The notes beneath the pieces are model-generated. The model did not search any database, was not told the origin of the DNA, and worked only from the letters and a program-made list of their open reading frames with translations. 42,171 nt of DNA from contig CACJYF010000008.1 of the NCBI GenBank assembly GCA_902597575.1, forward strand, positions 1-42,171. The letters run 5' to 3'. The translations under genes were made by a program, and so were the position numbers. The DNA comes from an uncultured Pelagibacteraceae bacterium. Lineage in GTDB: Bacteria; Pseudomonadota; Alphaproteobacteria; Pelagibacterales; Pelagibacteraceae. Positions 16,363-25,144 of the stretch are shown one piece after another. The stretch's first letter is position 1. The number at the start of each line of letters is the position of its first letter.

Positions 16363-16465
16363 TTTATGAAAACATTATTAATGATATTAACACTTTTTTT
16401 TAGTTTTATTTATTTTATTGAAATTTTTATTCAATTTTGAAATAAGATTATATTTAAATTTTTCA

Positions 16466-16957
16466 ATGAAAAAGATCAAAAATCAAAAAGTAGCATTGGT
16501 GATGGGTAGTCAATCGGACTATAAAACAATGAAATTAGCTGCAAAAGTACTTAAAATTCTCGGTGTTAAATTTGAAACTAAAATAATTTCAGCTCATAGA
16601 ACACCTAAAAGAATGTATGAATTTTCAAGTAAGGCAAAAAAAAATAATATTAGTGTTATAATTGCTGGTGCCGGAGGATCTGCGCATTTACCTGGAATGA
16701 TTGCAGCTTTAACTTCAATTCCTGTTTTGGGTGTTCCAATTGAAAGTAAAAAACTTAAAGGCTTAGATAGTCTTTTGTCAATTGCCCAAATGCCTAAGGG
16801 TATCCCAGTAGGAACATTAGCTATAGGAAATGATGGAGCGATAAACGCAGCATTACTTGCTGCATCAATAATTGCAAATAATAATTTTACTGTAAGTAAG
16901 AGATTAGAAAAATGGCGTGCATCACAAACAAGATCTGTAAAAAAAAGACCTAAGTAA
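16466..16957 (+). CDS. purE: N5-carboxyaminoimidazole ribonucleotide mutase
   Basis: About 163 residues. PurE moves the carboxyl group of N5-CAIR to give CAIR in purine synthesis. The class I signature is clear: VALVMGSQSDYKTMKLAAKVL with ISAHRTPKRM, then IIAGAGGSAHLPGMIAAL, VLGVPIESK and MPKGIPVGTLAIGNDGAINAALLAA. The ORF track starts at 16418, but MKKIKNQKVALVMGS at 16466 fits the family start and avoids a non-conserved, phenylalanine-rich extension, so I chose it. The gene is followed after 5 bases by purK, its functional partner, which makes N5-CAIR from AIR. Firm identification. Confidence 0.95.
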   Translation: MKKIKNQKVALVMGSQSDYKTMKLAAKVLKILGVKFETKIISAHRTPKRMYEFSSKAKKNNISVIIAGAGGSAHLPGMIAALTSIPVLGVPIESKKLKGLDSLLSIAQMPKGIPVGTLAIGNDGAINAALLAASIIANNNFTVSKRLEKWRASQTRSVKKRPK

Positions 16958-16962
16958 GATTA

Positions 16963-18012
16963 ATGTCAGAGATAAAGTTAGGCATTATCGGTGGTGGTCA
17001 ACTCGGAAGTATGCTTTCAAATGCTGCACAAAAGTTGAATATAAAAACAGTAATCTATTGTGATGATTTAGATGCACCAGCAAAAAATTTTTGTGATGAG
17101 TTTATTTGTGGTAAATACGATGAAAAAGAAAAAATTAATGAATTTATCGAAAAGGTAGATATCGTTACATATGAATTTGAAAATATTCCATTTGAAACTC
17201 TCAATGAAATCAATAAGATAAAGCCTGTATTACCAAAACCATCTATCAATAGACTAATACAACACAGGTTAGCTGAAAAAGATTTTGTAAATAAACTTAA
17301 TATTAGAACCACACAATATGCATCTGTTGATAAAAAATCTGAATTAGATTCTTTAAAAGATTTGCTTCCAGGTATTTTAAAAACAACAACTATGGGTTAC
17401 GATGGTAAAGGCCAATACCCTATTAAAGAAATTAAAGAGGTGGATGCTTTAAATATAGATTTTTCCAAAGGCTACATACTAGAAAAATTAGTAAAACTTA
17501 AAAAAGAAATTTCAGTGATTATTACAAGATTTGGAAATAACGAATATGAAATTTATGAACCAATAGAAAATATTCATGAAGATCAAATACTTAAATACTC
17601 AAGTATACCTGCTGATATAAGTGAAAATATTTTTAAACAATCGAAAAATTGGGCTATGGATATTGCTGAAGAATTAAAGTTTATAGGAACTCTTTGTGTA
17701 GAATTTTTTATAGATAGAAATGAAAATTTATTTGTTAACGAAATTGCTCCTAGAGTACATAATTCTGGTCATCTCACTATCAACGCTTACAATGTTAGCC
17801 AATTTGAAAATCATGTAAGAGCAGTTTGTTCTCTAAAAAAAGTCTCATTAAAAAAACTATCTAATGCAAAGATGGTTAATTTAATAGGAAGTCAGATTGA
17901 GCAATATAGAAAAAGTAATAGTTTAGGTGAAAACGAATTTTTTTTTGATTATTTAAAAAAAGAAATTAAAGCTAAAAGAAAGATGGGACACATCACTACT
18001 TTGATAAAATGA
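16963..18012 (+). CDS. purK: N5-carboxyaminoimidazole ribonucleotide synthase
   Basis: 349 residues. PurK is the ATP-grasp enzyme that carboxylates AIR with bicarbonate to N5-CAIR, the substrate of PurE. Seen: the N-terminal KLGIIGGGQLGSMLSNAA (about 5-22), IVTYEFENIPFETL, LPGILKTTTMGYDGKGQYPI (the ATP-grasp lysine and flexible loop), and GTLCVEFFIDRNENLFVNEIAPRVHNSGHLTINA (metal ligands and the family's PR.HNSGH motif). Five bases follow purE and a 4-base ATGA overlap joins it to the GNAT gene. The minus-strand ORF inside it is a shadow. Firm identification. Confidence 0.95.
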   Translation: MSEIKLGIIGGGQLGSMLSNAAQKLNIKTVIYCDDLDAPAKNFCDEFICGKYDEKEKINEFIEKVDIVTYEFENIPFETLNEINKIKPVLPKPSINRLIQHRLAEKDFVNKLNIRTTQYASVDKKSELDSLKDLLPGILKTTTMGYDGKGQYPIKEIKEVDALNIDFSKGYILEKLVKLKKEISVIITRFGNNEYEIYEPIENIHEDQILKYSSIPADISENIFKQSKNWAMDIAEELKFIGTLCVEFFIDRNENLFVNEIAPRVHNSGHLTINAYNVSQFENHVRAVCSLKKVSLKKLSNAKMVNLIGSQIEQYRKSNSLGENEFFFDYLKKEIKAKRKMGHITTLIK

Positions 18013-18476
18013 TAGAGTCGATTGAAGGAAATTTTGATCATCCAGAAGTAAATGAACTTCTTACAAAACATTTTAAAGAACTAAGAGCTGCATCCCCACA
18101 GGGAAGTGCCCATGTTCTGGATATCCCTGGTTTAAAGGTTTCGTCAATAAAATTTTGGAGTCTATGGGAAAATAGCAACTTAATGGGATGTGGTGCGCTT
18201 AAATTTTTAAGTAAAGACCATGGTGAATTTAAGTCAATAAGAGTTCATGATAACTTTAGAAATAAAGGAAACGGAATTAAGATAATAAAATATTTAATCA
18301 ATGAAGCAAAAAATCTAAATATTCTTAGAATTAGTATTGAAACAGGTTCTGGAGAATTTTTTGAGCCTGCAAGAAAGTTATTTAAAAGTTGTAACTTTCA
18401 GCCTTGTGAGCCTTTTGCGCATTATAAAGAGGACATAAATTCTCTTTATTTTACAAAACTAATTAGCAATGATTAA
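18009..18476 (+). CDS. GNAT family N-acetyltransferase
   Basis: 155 residues. The GNAT core is visible as MGCGALKFLSKDHGEFKSIRVHDNFRNKGNGIKIIKYLINEAKN (about 59-102). R.KG.G is the acetyl-CoA pyrophosphate loop (RNKGNG), followed by a helix, then RISIETGSGEFFEPARKLFKSCNFQPCEPF. The N-terminal LLTKHFKELRAASPQGSAHVLDIPGL and this C-terminal pattern match the YafP/PhnO-like small acetyltransferases that many genomes keep as 'GNAT family' genes. The acetyl acceptor is unknown. It overlaps purK by 4 bases, so it is co-transcribed with purEK, but a purine role is not implied. Confidence 0.8.
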   Translation: MIESIEGNFDHPEVNELLTKHFKELRAASPQGSAHVLDIPGLKVSSIKFWSLWENSNLMGCGALKFLSKDHGEFKSIRVHDNFRNKGNGIKIIKYLINEAKNLNILRISIETGSGEFFEPARKLFKSCNFQPCEPFAHYKEDINSLYFTKLISND

Positions 18477-18505
18477 TATTTAAACTAGTAAGTAGATCAA
18501 TTTAG

Positions 18506-18511
18506 TTGACA
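18506..18511 (+). promoter_or_regulatory. Possible -35 box upstream of the cold-shock gene
   Basis: TTGACA is present about 80 bases before the cold-shock ATG. The -10 is not clear: TAAAGA or AAGAAA fall at the right distance but are weak. The resulting leader of roughly 45 bases or more is AT-rich, and no strong Shine-Dalgarno sequence precedes the ATG at 18587. Confidence 0.35.
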
Positions 18512-18586
18512 AAAGACTAAAAATTTTAAAGAAAGGCACAATTACTTAATTATAAGTGATAAATTAACATAACAATAAGTAAAAAT

Positions 18587-18793
18587 ATGAGTCTACAAGG
18601 TAAAGTAAAATGGTTCAATCCAACTAAAGGTTATGGTTTTATTGAACGAGAAGACAAAGAAAAAGATGTATTTGTTCACGTTTCAGCAGTGAGAGATGCT
18701 GGCATGAACGGTTTAGATGAGGGTCAAGCTTTGACTTTCGATGTTGAAGATGGTCCTAAAGGTCCTTCAGCAGTTAACTTAAAAACTGCATAA
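18587..18793 (+). CDS. Cold-shock family (CspA-like) protein
   Basis: 68 residues, the standard length. It is a single OB-fold nucleic-acid-binding domain: [19 protein letters not shown] (RNP1 in GYGFI) and [14 protein letters not shown] (RNP2 in VFVHV), ending [13 protein letters not shown]. These proteins bind single-stranded RNA and DNA and act as RNA chaperones; in SAR11-type genomes they are expressed constitutively as well as under stress (general knowledge). It stands apart from its neighbours with 110 bases before and 92 bases after, unusual space for this compact window. A possible promoter and a downstream inverted repeat flank it. Which csp paralogue it is cannot be said. Confidence 0.93.
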   Translation: MSLQGKVKWFNPTKGYGFIEREDKEKDVFVHVSAVRDAGMNGLDEGQALTFDVEDGPKGPSAVNLKTA

Positions 18794-18804
18794 TTTTCAA
18801 AAAT

Positions 18805-18859
18805 TTTATTGGCTGTATCAATCAAATAACTTAGGTATTTCATTTTTATGGCCAATAAA
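18805..18859 (+). repeat. Nested inverted repeat downstream of the cold-shock gene
   Basis: TTTATTGGC (18805-18813) pairs perfectly with GCCAATAAA (18851-18859). Inside the 37-base loop, AAATA and TATTT can form a second small hairpin around acttagg. There is no T-run after the stem, so it is not a textbook intrinsic terminator. It could protect the 3' end of the csp message or be a structured leader for the racemase gene, which starts 26 bases later. Confidence 0.4.
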
Positions 18860-18885
18860 CTTTTATCTAAAAGAGGCTATAAGTT

Positions 18886-19632
18886 ATGATTGGTATTCTT
18901 GGTGGAATGGGAACACAAGCAGGTCTTGATTTCTGTAATAAACTTGCAGTGTTAAATAGAGGAAAAATTGATCAAGATTATCCTCTATTTTTACTTTATA
19001 ATAAATCTAACATACCTGGTCGACCTGAGTCGATTGGAATTCAGACAAGTAGATTAACAAATAGATTTTCAAATTCAAAAAATAAAAAAAAATATAGATT
19101 AGTCTTAGACAGTTTACTTAAAGGATGCAAATTGCTTAAAAAAGATAAATGTAAGTTCATTGTTATTCCATGTAACACAGCACATTATTGGTATGATGAT
19201 TTAAAAAAAAAAATAAAATTACCAATAATAAACATGCCAAAAGAAGTCTATATTCATACAAAAAGGACGTGTAAAAAAAACTCACCTATAGGCTTACTAG
19301 CAACAGAAGGAACTATAATGACAGGTGTATACAATAAATTTTTCGATACAAATTATAGATTGATGCACCCAAATAAATTAATTCAAAAAAATTCTGTAAA
19401 CCAAGCAATTAAACTTGTTAAAATGGGAAACGTAAAGGCAGCAGCTAAGAAAATTAAACCAGCTATAAACTTCTTGATTAAAAAAAAGTGTAAAAAAATT
19501 ATTCTTGGTTGTACAGAATTACCCATAGCAATATTTGCCTTTAAATCATTTGATAAAATCAAAAAATCAAAAATTTTTTTAGATCCAAATTTAATTTTAG
19601 CAAATGCTGCAATGAAAAAATATCAAAAATAA
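18886..19632 (+). CDS. Aspartate/glutamate racemase family protein
   Basis: 248 residues. It starts with MIGILGGMGTQAGLDFCNKL and carries the two catalytic cysteine sites of cofactor-independent amino acid racemases: VIPCNTAHYWYD (C96) and IILGCTELPIA (C209). The NIPGRPESI and GLLATEGTIMTGVY stretches match the aspartate racemase (RacD/YgeA) branch rather than MurI. It would interconvert L- and D-aspartate or a related amino acid. Four bases separate it from the next gene of unknown function. The first and second Cys being both present suggests a true racemase rather than a one-cysteine decarboxylase or isomerase relative. Confidence 0.85.
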   Translation: MIGILGGMGTQAGLDFCNKLAVLNRGKIDQDYPLFLLYNKSNIPGRPESIGIQTSRLTNRFSNSKNKKKYRLVLDSLLKGCKLLKKDKCKFIVIPCNTAHYWYDDLKKKIKLPIINMPKEVYIHTKRTCKKNSPIGLLATEGTIMTGVYNKFFDTNYRLMHPNKLIQKNSVNQAIKLVKMGNVKAAAKKIKPAINFLIKKKCKKIILGCTELPIAIFAFKSFDKIKKSKIFLDPNLILANAAMKKYQK

Positions 19633-19635
19633 TCA

Positions 19636-20073
19636 ATGCAATCTAAAGACAAGCCGTATGTTTTATATGTTGCAGAGGTAATCTATTTAGAAATTTCAGA
19701 AATTAAAAAAAAGAACTCAAATTTTTCAAATAAAGAGGCTATTGATGCTTTTATTGGTAACAGGACTTATAAAGATATTAGTAGCGGAAAATTTCATGAT
19801 GATTGGCTAAAAGAATTAAAAAAAAATAATTTTATCGATTTAAAAACAAATAAAAAAATTCCAGAGGAAACTATAAGACTATTAAAAATTCAAAAAGATG
19901 TGATGGTAAAACAACTTATCCAGTTTCCAGACCTTTATGATACTAAAAATAATTTACCATTGGAGATATCCCAAAGAGCATTTGATCATATTTGGAGAAC
20001 GTGTGAAAGTTATGAGTTATGGTGCAAAGAGACTAAACAAAATGAATTTATTCAATTAAATATTACTGATTAG
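19636..20073 (+). CDS. Conserved-looking protein of unknown function
   Basis: 145 residues; I do not recognise a family. No signal peptide or membrane segment is visible. The protein is soluble, mixed-charge and likely mostly helical. An N-terminal PYVLYVAEVIYLEISEIKKK helix is followed by KEAIDAFIGNRTYKDISSGKFHDDWLKEL, a middle LRLLKIQKDVMV-like basic helix, and a tryptophan- and cysteine-bearing end FDHIWRTCESYELWCKET. The gene starts 4 bases after the racemase and is probably in the same transcript. Codon use matches its neighbours, so I regard it as a real gene. Confidence 0.65.
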   Translation: MQSKDKPYVLYVAEVIYLEISEIKKKNSNFSNKEAIDAFIGNRTYKDISSGKFHDDWLKELKKNNFIDLKTNKKIPEETIRLLKIQKDVMVKQLIQFPDLYDTKNNLPLEISQRAFDHIWRTCESYELWCKETKQNEFIQLNITD

Positions 20074-20111
20074 TAAACTGTATAAATGATAATTAACCTA
20101 TCAAGCTAAAA

Positions 20112-20960
20112 GTGATTAGAATATATCCTCTTATTTTTATTCTGCTATGGTCTTCAGCATTTATAACCACTAAGCCAATTGTAGATAATAGCGACCCTTT
20201 TGCAGCATTGGCTTTTAGGTTTTTTTTTGTAGCTCTTGGTTTCTGTTTATTCTCTTTTTATTTAAATCAATCATTAATAACAAATAAGAGAAAAATAGCC
20301 GAATCTGTTTTAAGTGGTGTACTTTTTCATGGATTTTATTTAGGTGGAGTTTTTTATTCAATCTCAATTGGAATGCCAGTAGGAATAGCAGCTTTAATAG
20401 TTACTCTTCAACCAGTTTTGACAAACATCTTAAGTGGACCCATCCTTGATGAAAAAATAACTATCCAACAATGGATTGGGGTTTTACTTGGTTTCACAGG
20501 TGCTTCTTTAGTTTTGGGTCTAGATATAGGTTCCGGTATCCCTTTATTAGGACTTATCGCAACAATCATAGCTTTGCTCTCTATTACAATATCTACAATT
20601 TGGCAAAAAAAAATAAGCAAAAACTTACCTTTGTCAGTAAGTAATTTTTACCAAGCATTTGGGGGATGTTTGTTTCATGTTCTAATAGTAATTCTCTTTG
20701 CTGAACCATACATAAATTTTAACAAGGTCTTTATCATTGCAATGAGCCATCAAGTATTACTTGTCTCTTTTGGTGCTTTTACAATCTTAATGCTTTTAAT
20801 TAAAAAAAATTCAGCAAGCAAAACTGTCTCGATATTTTTTTTAATTCCGTCTACCTCAGCTTTAATGGCCTGGTTTTTTTTAAATGAAAAATTAACTAAT
20901 TTAGATATTATCGGTTTTATTGTAACATCTGTTGGAGTTTATATTGCTACAAGAGACTGA
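20112..20960 (+). CDS. EamA/DMT-family transporter
   Basis: 282 residues with about ten membrane helices arranged as two EamA repeats. The N-terminal repeat reads YPLIFILLWSSAFITTKPIVDNSDPFAALAFRFFFVA. The first repeat closes with PVGIAALIVTLQPVLTNILSGPILDEKITIQQWIGVLLGF, and the second with FFLIPSTSALMAWFFLNEKLTNLDIIGFIVTSVGVYIA. These are the family's conserved ends of helix four into five. DMT proteins export or import small metabolites; the substrate cannot be told. The start is GTG at 20112: the only nearby ATG (20086) is in another frame and soon stops. The minus-strand ORF within is a shadow. Confidence 0.88.
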   Translation: MIRIYPLIFILLWSSAFITTKPIVDNSDPFAALAFRFFFVALGFCLFSFYLNQSLITNKRKIAESVLSGVLFHGFYLGGVFYSISIGMPVGIAALIVTLQPVLTNILSGPILDEKITIQQWIGVLLGFTGASLVLGLDIGSGIPLLGLIATIIALLSITISTIWQKKISKNLPLSVSNFYQAFGGCLFHVLIVILFAEPYINFNKVFIIAMSHQVLLVSFGAFTILMLLIKKNSASKTVSIFFLIPSTSALMAWFFLNEKLTNLDIIGFIVTSVGVYIATRD

Positions 20961-21019
20961 AACCACTATATTTTATATGAACTAAAAACATGTATTAAAC
21001 AAATATTTTATTTGAATAA

Positions 21020-22705
21020 ATGGCTAAAGTAAAATCAGATATAGAAATAGCAAGAAAAGCTAAAATGAAACCGATAGGTAAAATTTTAGCAAAAATTAAA
21101 GTTCCAGATAAGAGCAGTGCTTTCAGTCCAATGGGTAGACATATCGCAAAAATTAATTTTGAATTTTTAGATAAACTAAAGAAAAAAAAGGATGGTAAAT
21201 TAATTTTAGTCACTGCAATAACGCCAACACCAGCAGGCGAGGGAAAAACAACAACTTCGGTTGGTTTAAGTGATGGCTTAAATAAAATTGGTAAAAAATC
21301 TATCGTTTGTCTTCGGGAACCTAGTTTAGGTCCATCATTTGGAATGAAAGGTGGTGCTGCTGGGGGTGGTTACGCCCAAGTTGTTCCTATGGAACAAATA
21401 AATTTACATTTTACAGGTGATTTTCATGCAATTACTTCAGCACATAATTTACTTTCAGCAATGATAGATAACCATATTTATTGGGGTAACAAATTAAATA
21501 TAGATGAAAACAAAATAGTTTGGAAACGTGTAATGGATATGAATGACCGCGCTCTTAGATTTATTGATATTAATACTAGTGGAGTTGCTAAAGATTTCAA
21601 AAGAGTCGATGGTTTCGATATAACAGTTGCATCAGAAGTGATGGCTATTTTTTGTCTTTCTAATGATTTAAAAGATTTAGAAAAAAGAATTGGTAATATT
21701 ACTTTTGCATACGATAAAAAAGGGAGCCCACTTTATGCTAGAGATATAAATGCTCATGGACCCATGACTGTTTTACTTAAAGAAGCAATAAGACCAAATG
21801 TAACTCAAACTTTAGAAAATAATCCAGCAATCATTCATGGCGGTCCATTTGCGAACATTGCTCATGGGTGCAATTCAGTTATTGCAACAAAAACTGCTTT
21901 GAAACTATCTGATTATGTAGTTACTGAAGCAGGATTTGGTGCAGATCTTGGTGCAGAAAAGTTTTTAAATATTAAATGCAGGAAAGCAGGATTAACCCCC
22001 AGCTGTGTAGTAATTGTTGCAACAATAAGAGCATTAAAAATGCATGGAGGAGTTGAAAAAGAGGACTTAAAAAAAGAGGATATATCAGCGTTAGAAAGAG
22101 GATTGGTTAACTTGGAAAGACATATTACAAACATTAAAAAATTTGGTTTAGAGCCAATAGTAGCCATAAATCATTTTGCCCTAGACACAAAAAAAGAAGT
22201 TAAAACTGTTTTAACTTTTTGTAAAAAAAAGAAAGTTGAAGTCAGTGAATGTAAGCATTGGGCTAAGGGTGGAAATGGGACCAAAGATCTTGCCAAAAAA
22301 GTTGTTAAAGTCTGCAAAAATAACAAAAATAAATTTAATTTTTTATATAATAACAATCTTAAACTCTGGGATAAGATAGAGTTAATTGCTAAACAAATCT
22401 ATAAAGCTGATAAAATAACAGCCGATGAAAAAGTTAAAGAACAATTAAAAGTTTTTGAGGATAATGGTCATGGAGATTTACCGGTTTGTATTGCAAAAAC
22501 TCAATTTAGTTTTTCAACGGACCCCAAACTCAAAGGTGCCCCCTCAAATCATGAAATACCAATAAGAGAAGTAAGATTATCTTCAGGAGCAGAATTTGTG
22601 GTAGTCATTTGTGGGTCAATAATGACGATGCCAGGATTACCAAGAAAGCCAGCAGCTGATACCATTAAATTAAATCAAAAAGGGCAAATTGAGGGTTTAT
22701 TTTAA
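21020..22705 (+). CDS. fhs: Formate-tetrahydrofolate ligase
   Basis: 561 residues, normal for the enzyme. Fhs joins formate to THF with ATP to give 10-formyl-THF, or runs in reverse to release formate and make ATP. The ATP site [21 protein letters not shown] (about 68-88) is exact. [44 protein letters not shown] and the C-terminal [16 protein letters not shown] are all family signatures. It is a central link between the C1 genes of this window and energy or purine synthesis. The stop shares TTAA with the convergent amidotransferase gene. ORFs on the opposite strand are shadows. Confidence 0.96.
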   Translation: MAKVKSDIEIARKAKMKPIGKILAKIKVPDKSSAFSPMGRHIAKINFEFLDKLKKKKDGKLILVTAITPTPAGEGKTTTSVGLSDGLNKIGKKSIVCLREPSLGPSFGMKGGAAGGGYAQVVPMEQINLHFTGDFHAITSAHNLLSAMIDNHIYWGNKLNIDENKIVWKRVMDMNDRALRFIDINTSGVAKDFKRVDGFDITVASEVMAIFCLSNDLKDLEKRIGNITFAYDKKGSPLYARDINAHGPMTVLLKEAIRPNVTQTLENNPAIIHGGPFANIAHGCNSVIATKTALKLSDYVVTEAGFGADLGAEKFLNIKCRKAGLTPSCVVIVATIRALKMHGGVEKEDLKKEDISALERGLVNLERHITNIKKFGLEPIVAINHFALDTKKEVKTVLTFCKKKKVEVSECKHWAKGGNGTKDLAKKVVKVCKNNKNKFNFLYNNNLKLWDKIELIAKQIYKADKITADEKVKEQLKVFEDNGHGDLPVCIAKTQFSFSTDPKLKGAPSNHEIPIREVRLSSGAEFVVVICGSIMTMPGLPRKPAADTIKLNQKGQIEGLF

Positions 22706-23484
22706 TTTAATTCTTTAAGCCAATTTTTAAGTTCTAACATTTTTTTTTCTTTAACTGTGACCTGAATTTCTTTTTCAATAAAAGATATGTGATTTTCAAG
22801 ATCATTTTCATTTTTGAATACTTTTCTATATTCAATTAATCTTTTTCTTCTAAAATTAATCAAACTTATCATTTTTTCATAAGTTATTTCAGGATGATAT
22901 TGCAAGCCCCAAACTCTAGTTTTATTTATTTGAAAATACAAACTTTGGACTTTATTAATTTTATTAGATGCAAGACAAATACCGTTTTCAGGTATTTTCA
23001 CAACTTCGTCATAATTAAAAGCAGGAGAATTAAATTTCTTTTCTTTATCTTTGTATAACGGATGCTTTAAACCATATTCATTTATTTCAATTTCTTTTGC
23101 GATACCTACATGTGATGTATTGGCTTTTTTTACCTGACCTCCTGCAGCAGTTACAGCCACTTGCATGCCCCAACAAATTCCTAAAATATTTTTAACTTTA
23201 TTTTGACAATTTTTCATAAATTCAATTTGTTTTTTTATTTCTGGAGTATCGTTATAAATATTCAAACTGCTTCCTCCCCAGATTAAACCATCAAAGGTGT
23301 GCAACTTATTGTTGAAACTATCAATATTTTTATCTGATGATGGGTTAACCACATCTATTATTAAATCTTTCGATATATATTTTAAACTTTCCCTTAAACT
23401 TTCAGTATGAGTTTTAATACCTGCCTCTGTAAAACTCCCGTTTTCCTCAGCTGTATTACCCTCAACTATTAAAATTTTTCTCAT
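22702..23484 (-). CDS. Class I glutamine amidotransferase-like protein
   Basis: 260 residues. The GATase1 core is intact: [13 protein letters not shown] (about 68-80), the nucleophile loop [17 protein letters not shown] (Cys about 104) and the catalytic His/Glu pair in [13 protein letters not shown] (about H197, E199). It is a free-standing domain, similar in layout to GMP-synthase-like amidotransferases such as YfeJ, with an extra lysine-rich helical tail of about 50 residues. The acceptor or partner synthetase is unknown; no amidoligase gene is adjacent. It is a single gene facing away from the ABC transporter operon, with which it shares a 214-base divergent upstream region. Confidence 0.82.
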   Translation of the reverse strand: MRKILIVEGNTAEENGSFTEAGIKTHTESLRESLKYISKDLIIDVVNPSSDKNIDSFNNKLHTFDGLIWGGSSLNIYNDTPEIKKQIEFMKNCQNKVKNILGICWGMQVAVTAAGGQVKKANTSHVGIAKEIEINEYGLKHPLYKDKEKKFNSPAFNYDEVVKIPENGICLASNKINKVQSLYFQINKTRVWGLQYHPEITYEKMISLINFRRKRLIEYRKVFKNENDLENHISFIEKEIQVTVKEKKMLELKNWLKELN

Positions 23485-23688
23485 TTAATAAAATATATAT
23501 TTATTAGACTTTTATAAATTTCTTAGAAAACAATTCCTATTTAAAATTTTATTAACAATCTATAGTTGTAATTGTTTTTTATGTGTGACGATTTTGTTTT
23601 ACTTCTTAATAATGATTATTAATTGCAGAAACCCAGGCTATGTGATTAGATTATAGCTTATTAGAATGTTTAACATAACTAAACCTAA

Positions 23689-23695
23689 GGGAGGA
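23689..23695 (+). promoter_or_regulatory. Strong ribosome binding site setting the start of the binding-protein gene
   Basis: GGGAGGA lies 3 bases before the ATG at 23699 (aagggaggaataatg). It is the best Shine-Dalgarno match I see in a window whose other genes mostly lack one, and fits a highly expressed periplasmic binding protein. It places the start at 23699, not at the ORF-track start 23666. The 214 bases upstream (23485-23698) are AT-rich and must hold both divergent promoters, but no clear -35/-10 pair stood out. Confidence 0.7.
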
Positions 23696-23698
23696 ATA

Positions 23699-25039
23699 AT
23701 GTTAGCAAAAATAATTAAAAGGCTAACTTCTACTCTAACAGTAGTTATCGCTTTATTTTCTTCACTTACTTTACCTCAAAGTGTATCTGCTGCTGAGACG
23801 CAATATTTTCCAGTAGCAAGTAGTCGTGTTGGACCTTACTCAGCAATGGGTACTGGTTACTACGGGGCTCAAATTGATTACATGAACTATGTAAACATGA
23901 CAGGTGGAGTAAATGGAGTAATGCTTACATGGCAAGAGTGTGAGACGGAATATAACGCTGTTAAAACAGTAGAATGTTACCAAAGACTTTTAGAAAAAGA
24001 TGGTCAAAGAATAGTAGTGTTTGATACTTTAGGAACACCAGGAGCATACGCTGTAATTAACCGTATGGCTAAAGACAATGTTGTTTTAGCTCAATATGGT
24101 TATGGAAGAACTGACGGTGCTGATGGAAGAGTATGGCCTTGGGTATTTAATGCTGCAAGTCACTACTGGTCACAAATAGCGGTTAAACTGAAGTTTATGG
24201 CTCAAGTAGAAGGCGGTATAGATAAGATGAAAGGTAAAAAAATCGTTCACTTACACATCGACTCTGCTTACGGAAGAGAACCACTTCCAGCAATGAGAAA
24301 AATAACTTCTGATTGGGGAATGAAATTAATTGAAATCTCAATTCCACCACCAGGTCTAGAACAACAATCTCAATGGCTGCAAATCAGAAAAGAAAAACCT
24401 GATTGGGTTACTTTCTGGGGAGCGGGTTCTGGAATGAATTCAACAGCAATGACTAACGCTGCTAGAATTAATTTCCCAAGAGATAGAATGATGTATGTAA
24501 CATTCGGTGCTGCCGAAGAGGATATGTATCCAGCAGGTGATGCAGCTAAGGGAACTTATGCTGTTGCAAATGCTTTACCAGGAGAATATCCATTAGTTAA
24601 AGACATTAAAGATAAAGTATACGGTGCCGGAAAAGGTAACTTAGCTGATCCAAATAGGATTGGTTCCGTTTATTGGAATAGAGGACTAGGTGCTGCCGTT
24701 ATGTGGATTGAGGCGTTAAGAATTGCTCAAAAAATGCATAACAAAGTTGGTAAAGCAGTAACTGGTGCTGAGTTTAGAGATGGTTATGAAAATTTAAACA
24801 TGACTGAAGCTAGACTTACTGAACTTGGAGTTGGAGGAATGTTAGCTCCATTTGCTATTTCATGCGCAAACCATGAAGGTGCCGGTAAATTTGCTGTAAT
24901 GCAGTGGGATGGAACTAAATTCAATCAGGTAACTGGTTGGGAAGCTCCAGGTGATCCTGCATTTATTAGAGGTCTTGTAGAGGCATCTGCAGCGAAATTT
25001 GCTAAAGAAAACAACATTACACCGAAAAAATGTGGATAA
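23699..25039 (+). CDS. Periplasmic substrate-binding protein of a branched-chain amino acid/amide-type ABC transporter
   Basis: About 446 residues. A signal peptide is clear: basic MLAKIIKRLTS, a hydrophobic core, and a cleavage site after SVSA before AETQYFPVA (about residue 31). The mature protein is a two-lobed type I binding protein of the Leu/Ile/Val family, with MTGGVNGVMLTWQECETEYN (conserved ligand-lobe stretch), TLGTPGAYAVINRMAKDN and PDWVTFWGAGSGMNSTAM. It would deliver ligand to the LivFGHM-like membrane complex encoded next. The ligand may be a branched-chain or other amino acid, amide or aromatic acid. Good-quality codons and GC higher than neighbours suggest high expression. The start follows a strong ribosome binding site. 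Confidence 0.88.
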   Translation: MLAKIIKRLTSTLTVVIALFSSLTLPQSVSAAETQYFPVASSRVGPYSAMGTGYYGAQIDYMNYVNMTGGVNGVMLTWQECETEYNAVKTVECYQRLLEKDGQRIVVFDTLGTPGAYAVINRMAKDNVVLAQYGYGRTDGADGRVWPWVFNAASHYWSQIAVKLKFMAQVEGGIDKMKGKKIVHLHIDSAYGREPLPAMRKITSDWGMKLIEISIPPPGLEQQSQWLQIRKEKPDWVTFWGAGSGMNSTAMTNAARINFPRDRMMYVTFGAAEEDMYPAGDAAKGTYAVANALPGEYPLVKDIKDKVYGAGKGNLADPNRIGSVYWNRGLGAAVMWIEALRIAQKMHNKVGKAVTGAEFRDGYENLNMTEARLTELGVGGMLAPFAISCANHEGAGKFAVMQWDGTKFNQVTGWEAPGDPAFIRGLVEASAAKFAKENNITPKKCG

Positions 25040-25066
25040 TTAATTTAGAAATAAATTAATATCTAC

Positions 25067-25107
25067 TAAAGGGGGAGTTTAGATAATCAAGTTTAACTCC
25101 CCCTTTA
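25067..25107 (+). terminator. Long GC-rich hairpin between the binding-protein and ATPase genes
   Basis: TAAAGGGGGAGTT (25067-25079) pairs base for base with AACTCCCCCTTTA (25095-25107) across a 15-base loop: a 13-bp stem in otherwise very AT-rich DNA. The following bases (aataaaattt) are not a proper U-run, so it is better read as an attenuator or 3' stabiliser that raises binding-protein message over the transporter subunits than as a full terminator. Confidence 0.75.
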
Positions 25108-25144
25108 AATAAAATTTAATATAAATATAATTGAAAAAAATTTA

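Noticed and set aside
16366-16440. 24-residue plus-strand hydrophobic ORF upstream of purE
   Set aside because: Almost all Phe, Ile and Leu from T-rich DNA, no coupling to purE and no basic tail; more likely chance in AT-rich promoter DNA.
23666-23698. Upstream extension of the binding-protein ORF
   Set aside because: A strong GGGAGGA ribosome site directs initiation at 23699 and a signal peptide begins there.
23485-23698. Possible riboswitch before the ABC transporter operon
   Set aside because: Only a weak ACAATT/AATTGT pairing in AT-rich DNA; no match to glycine, SAM-type or other riboswitch cores that I can recognise.
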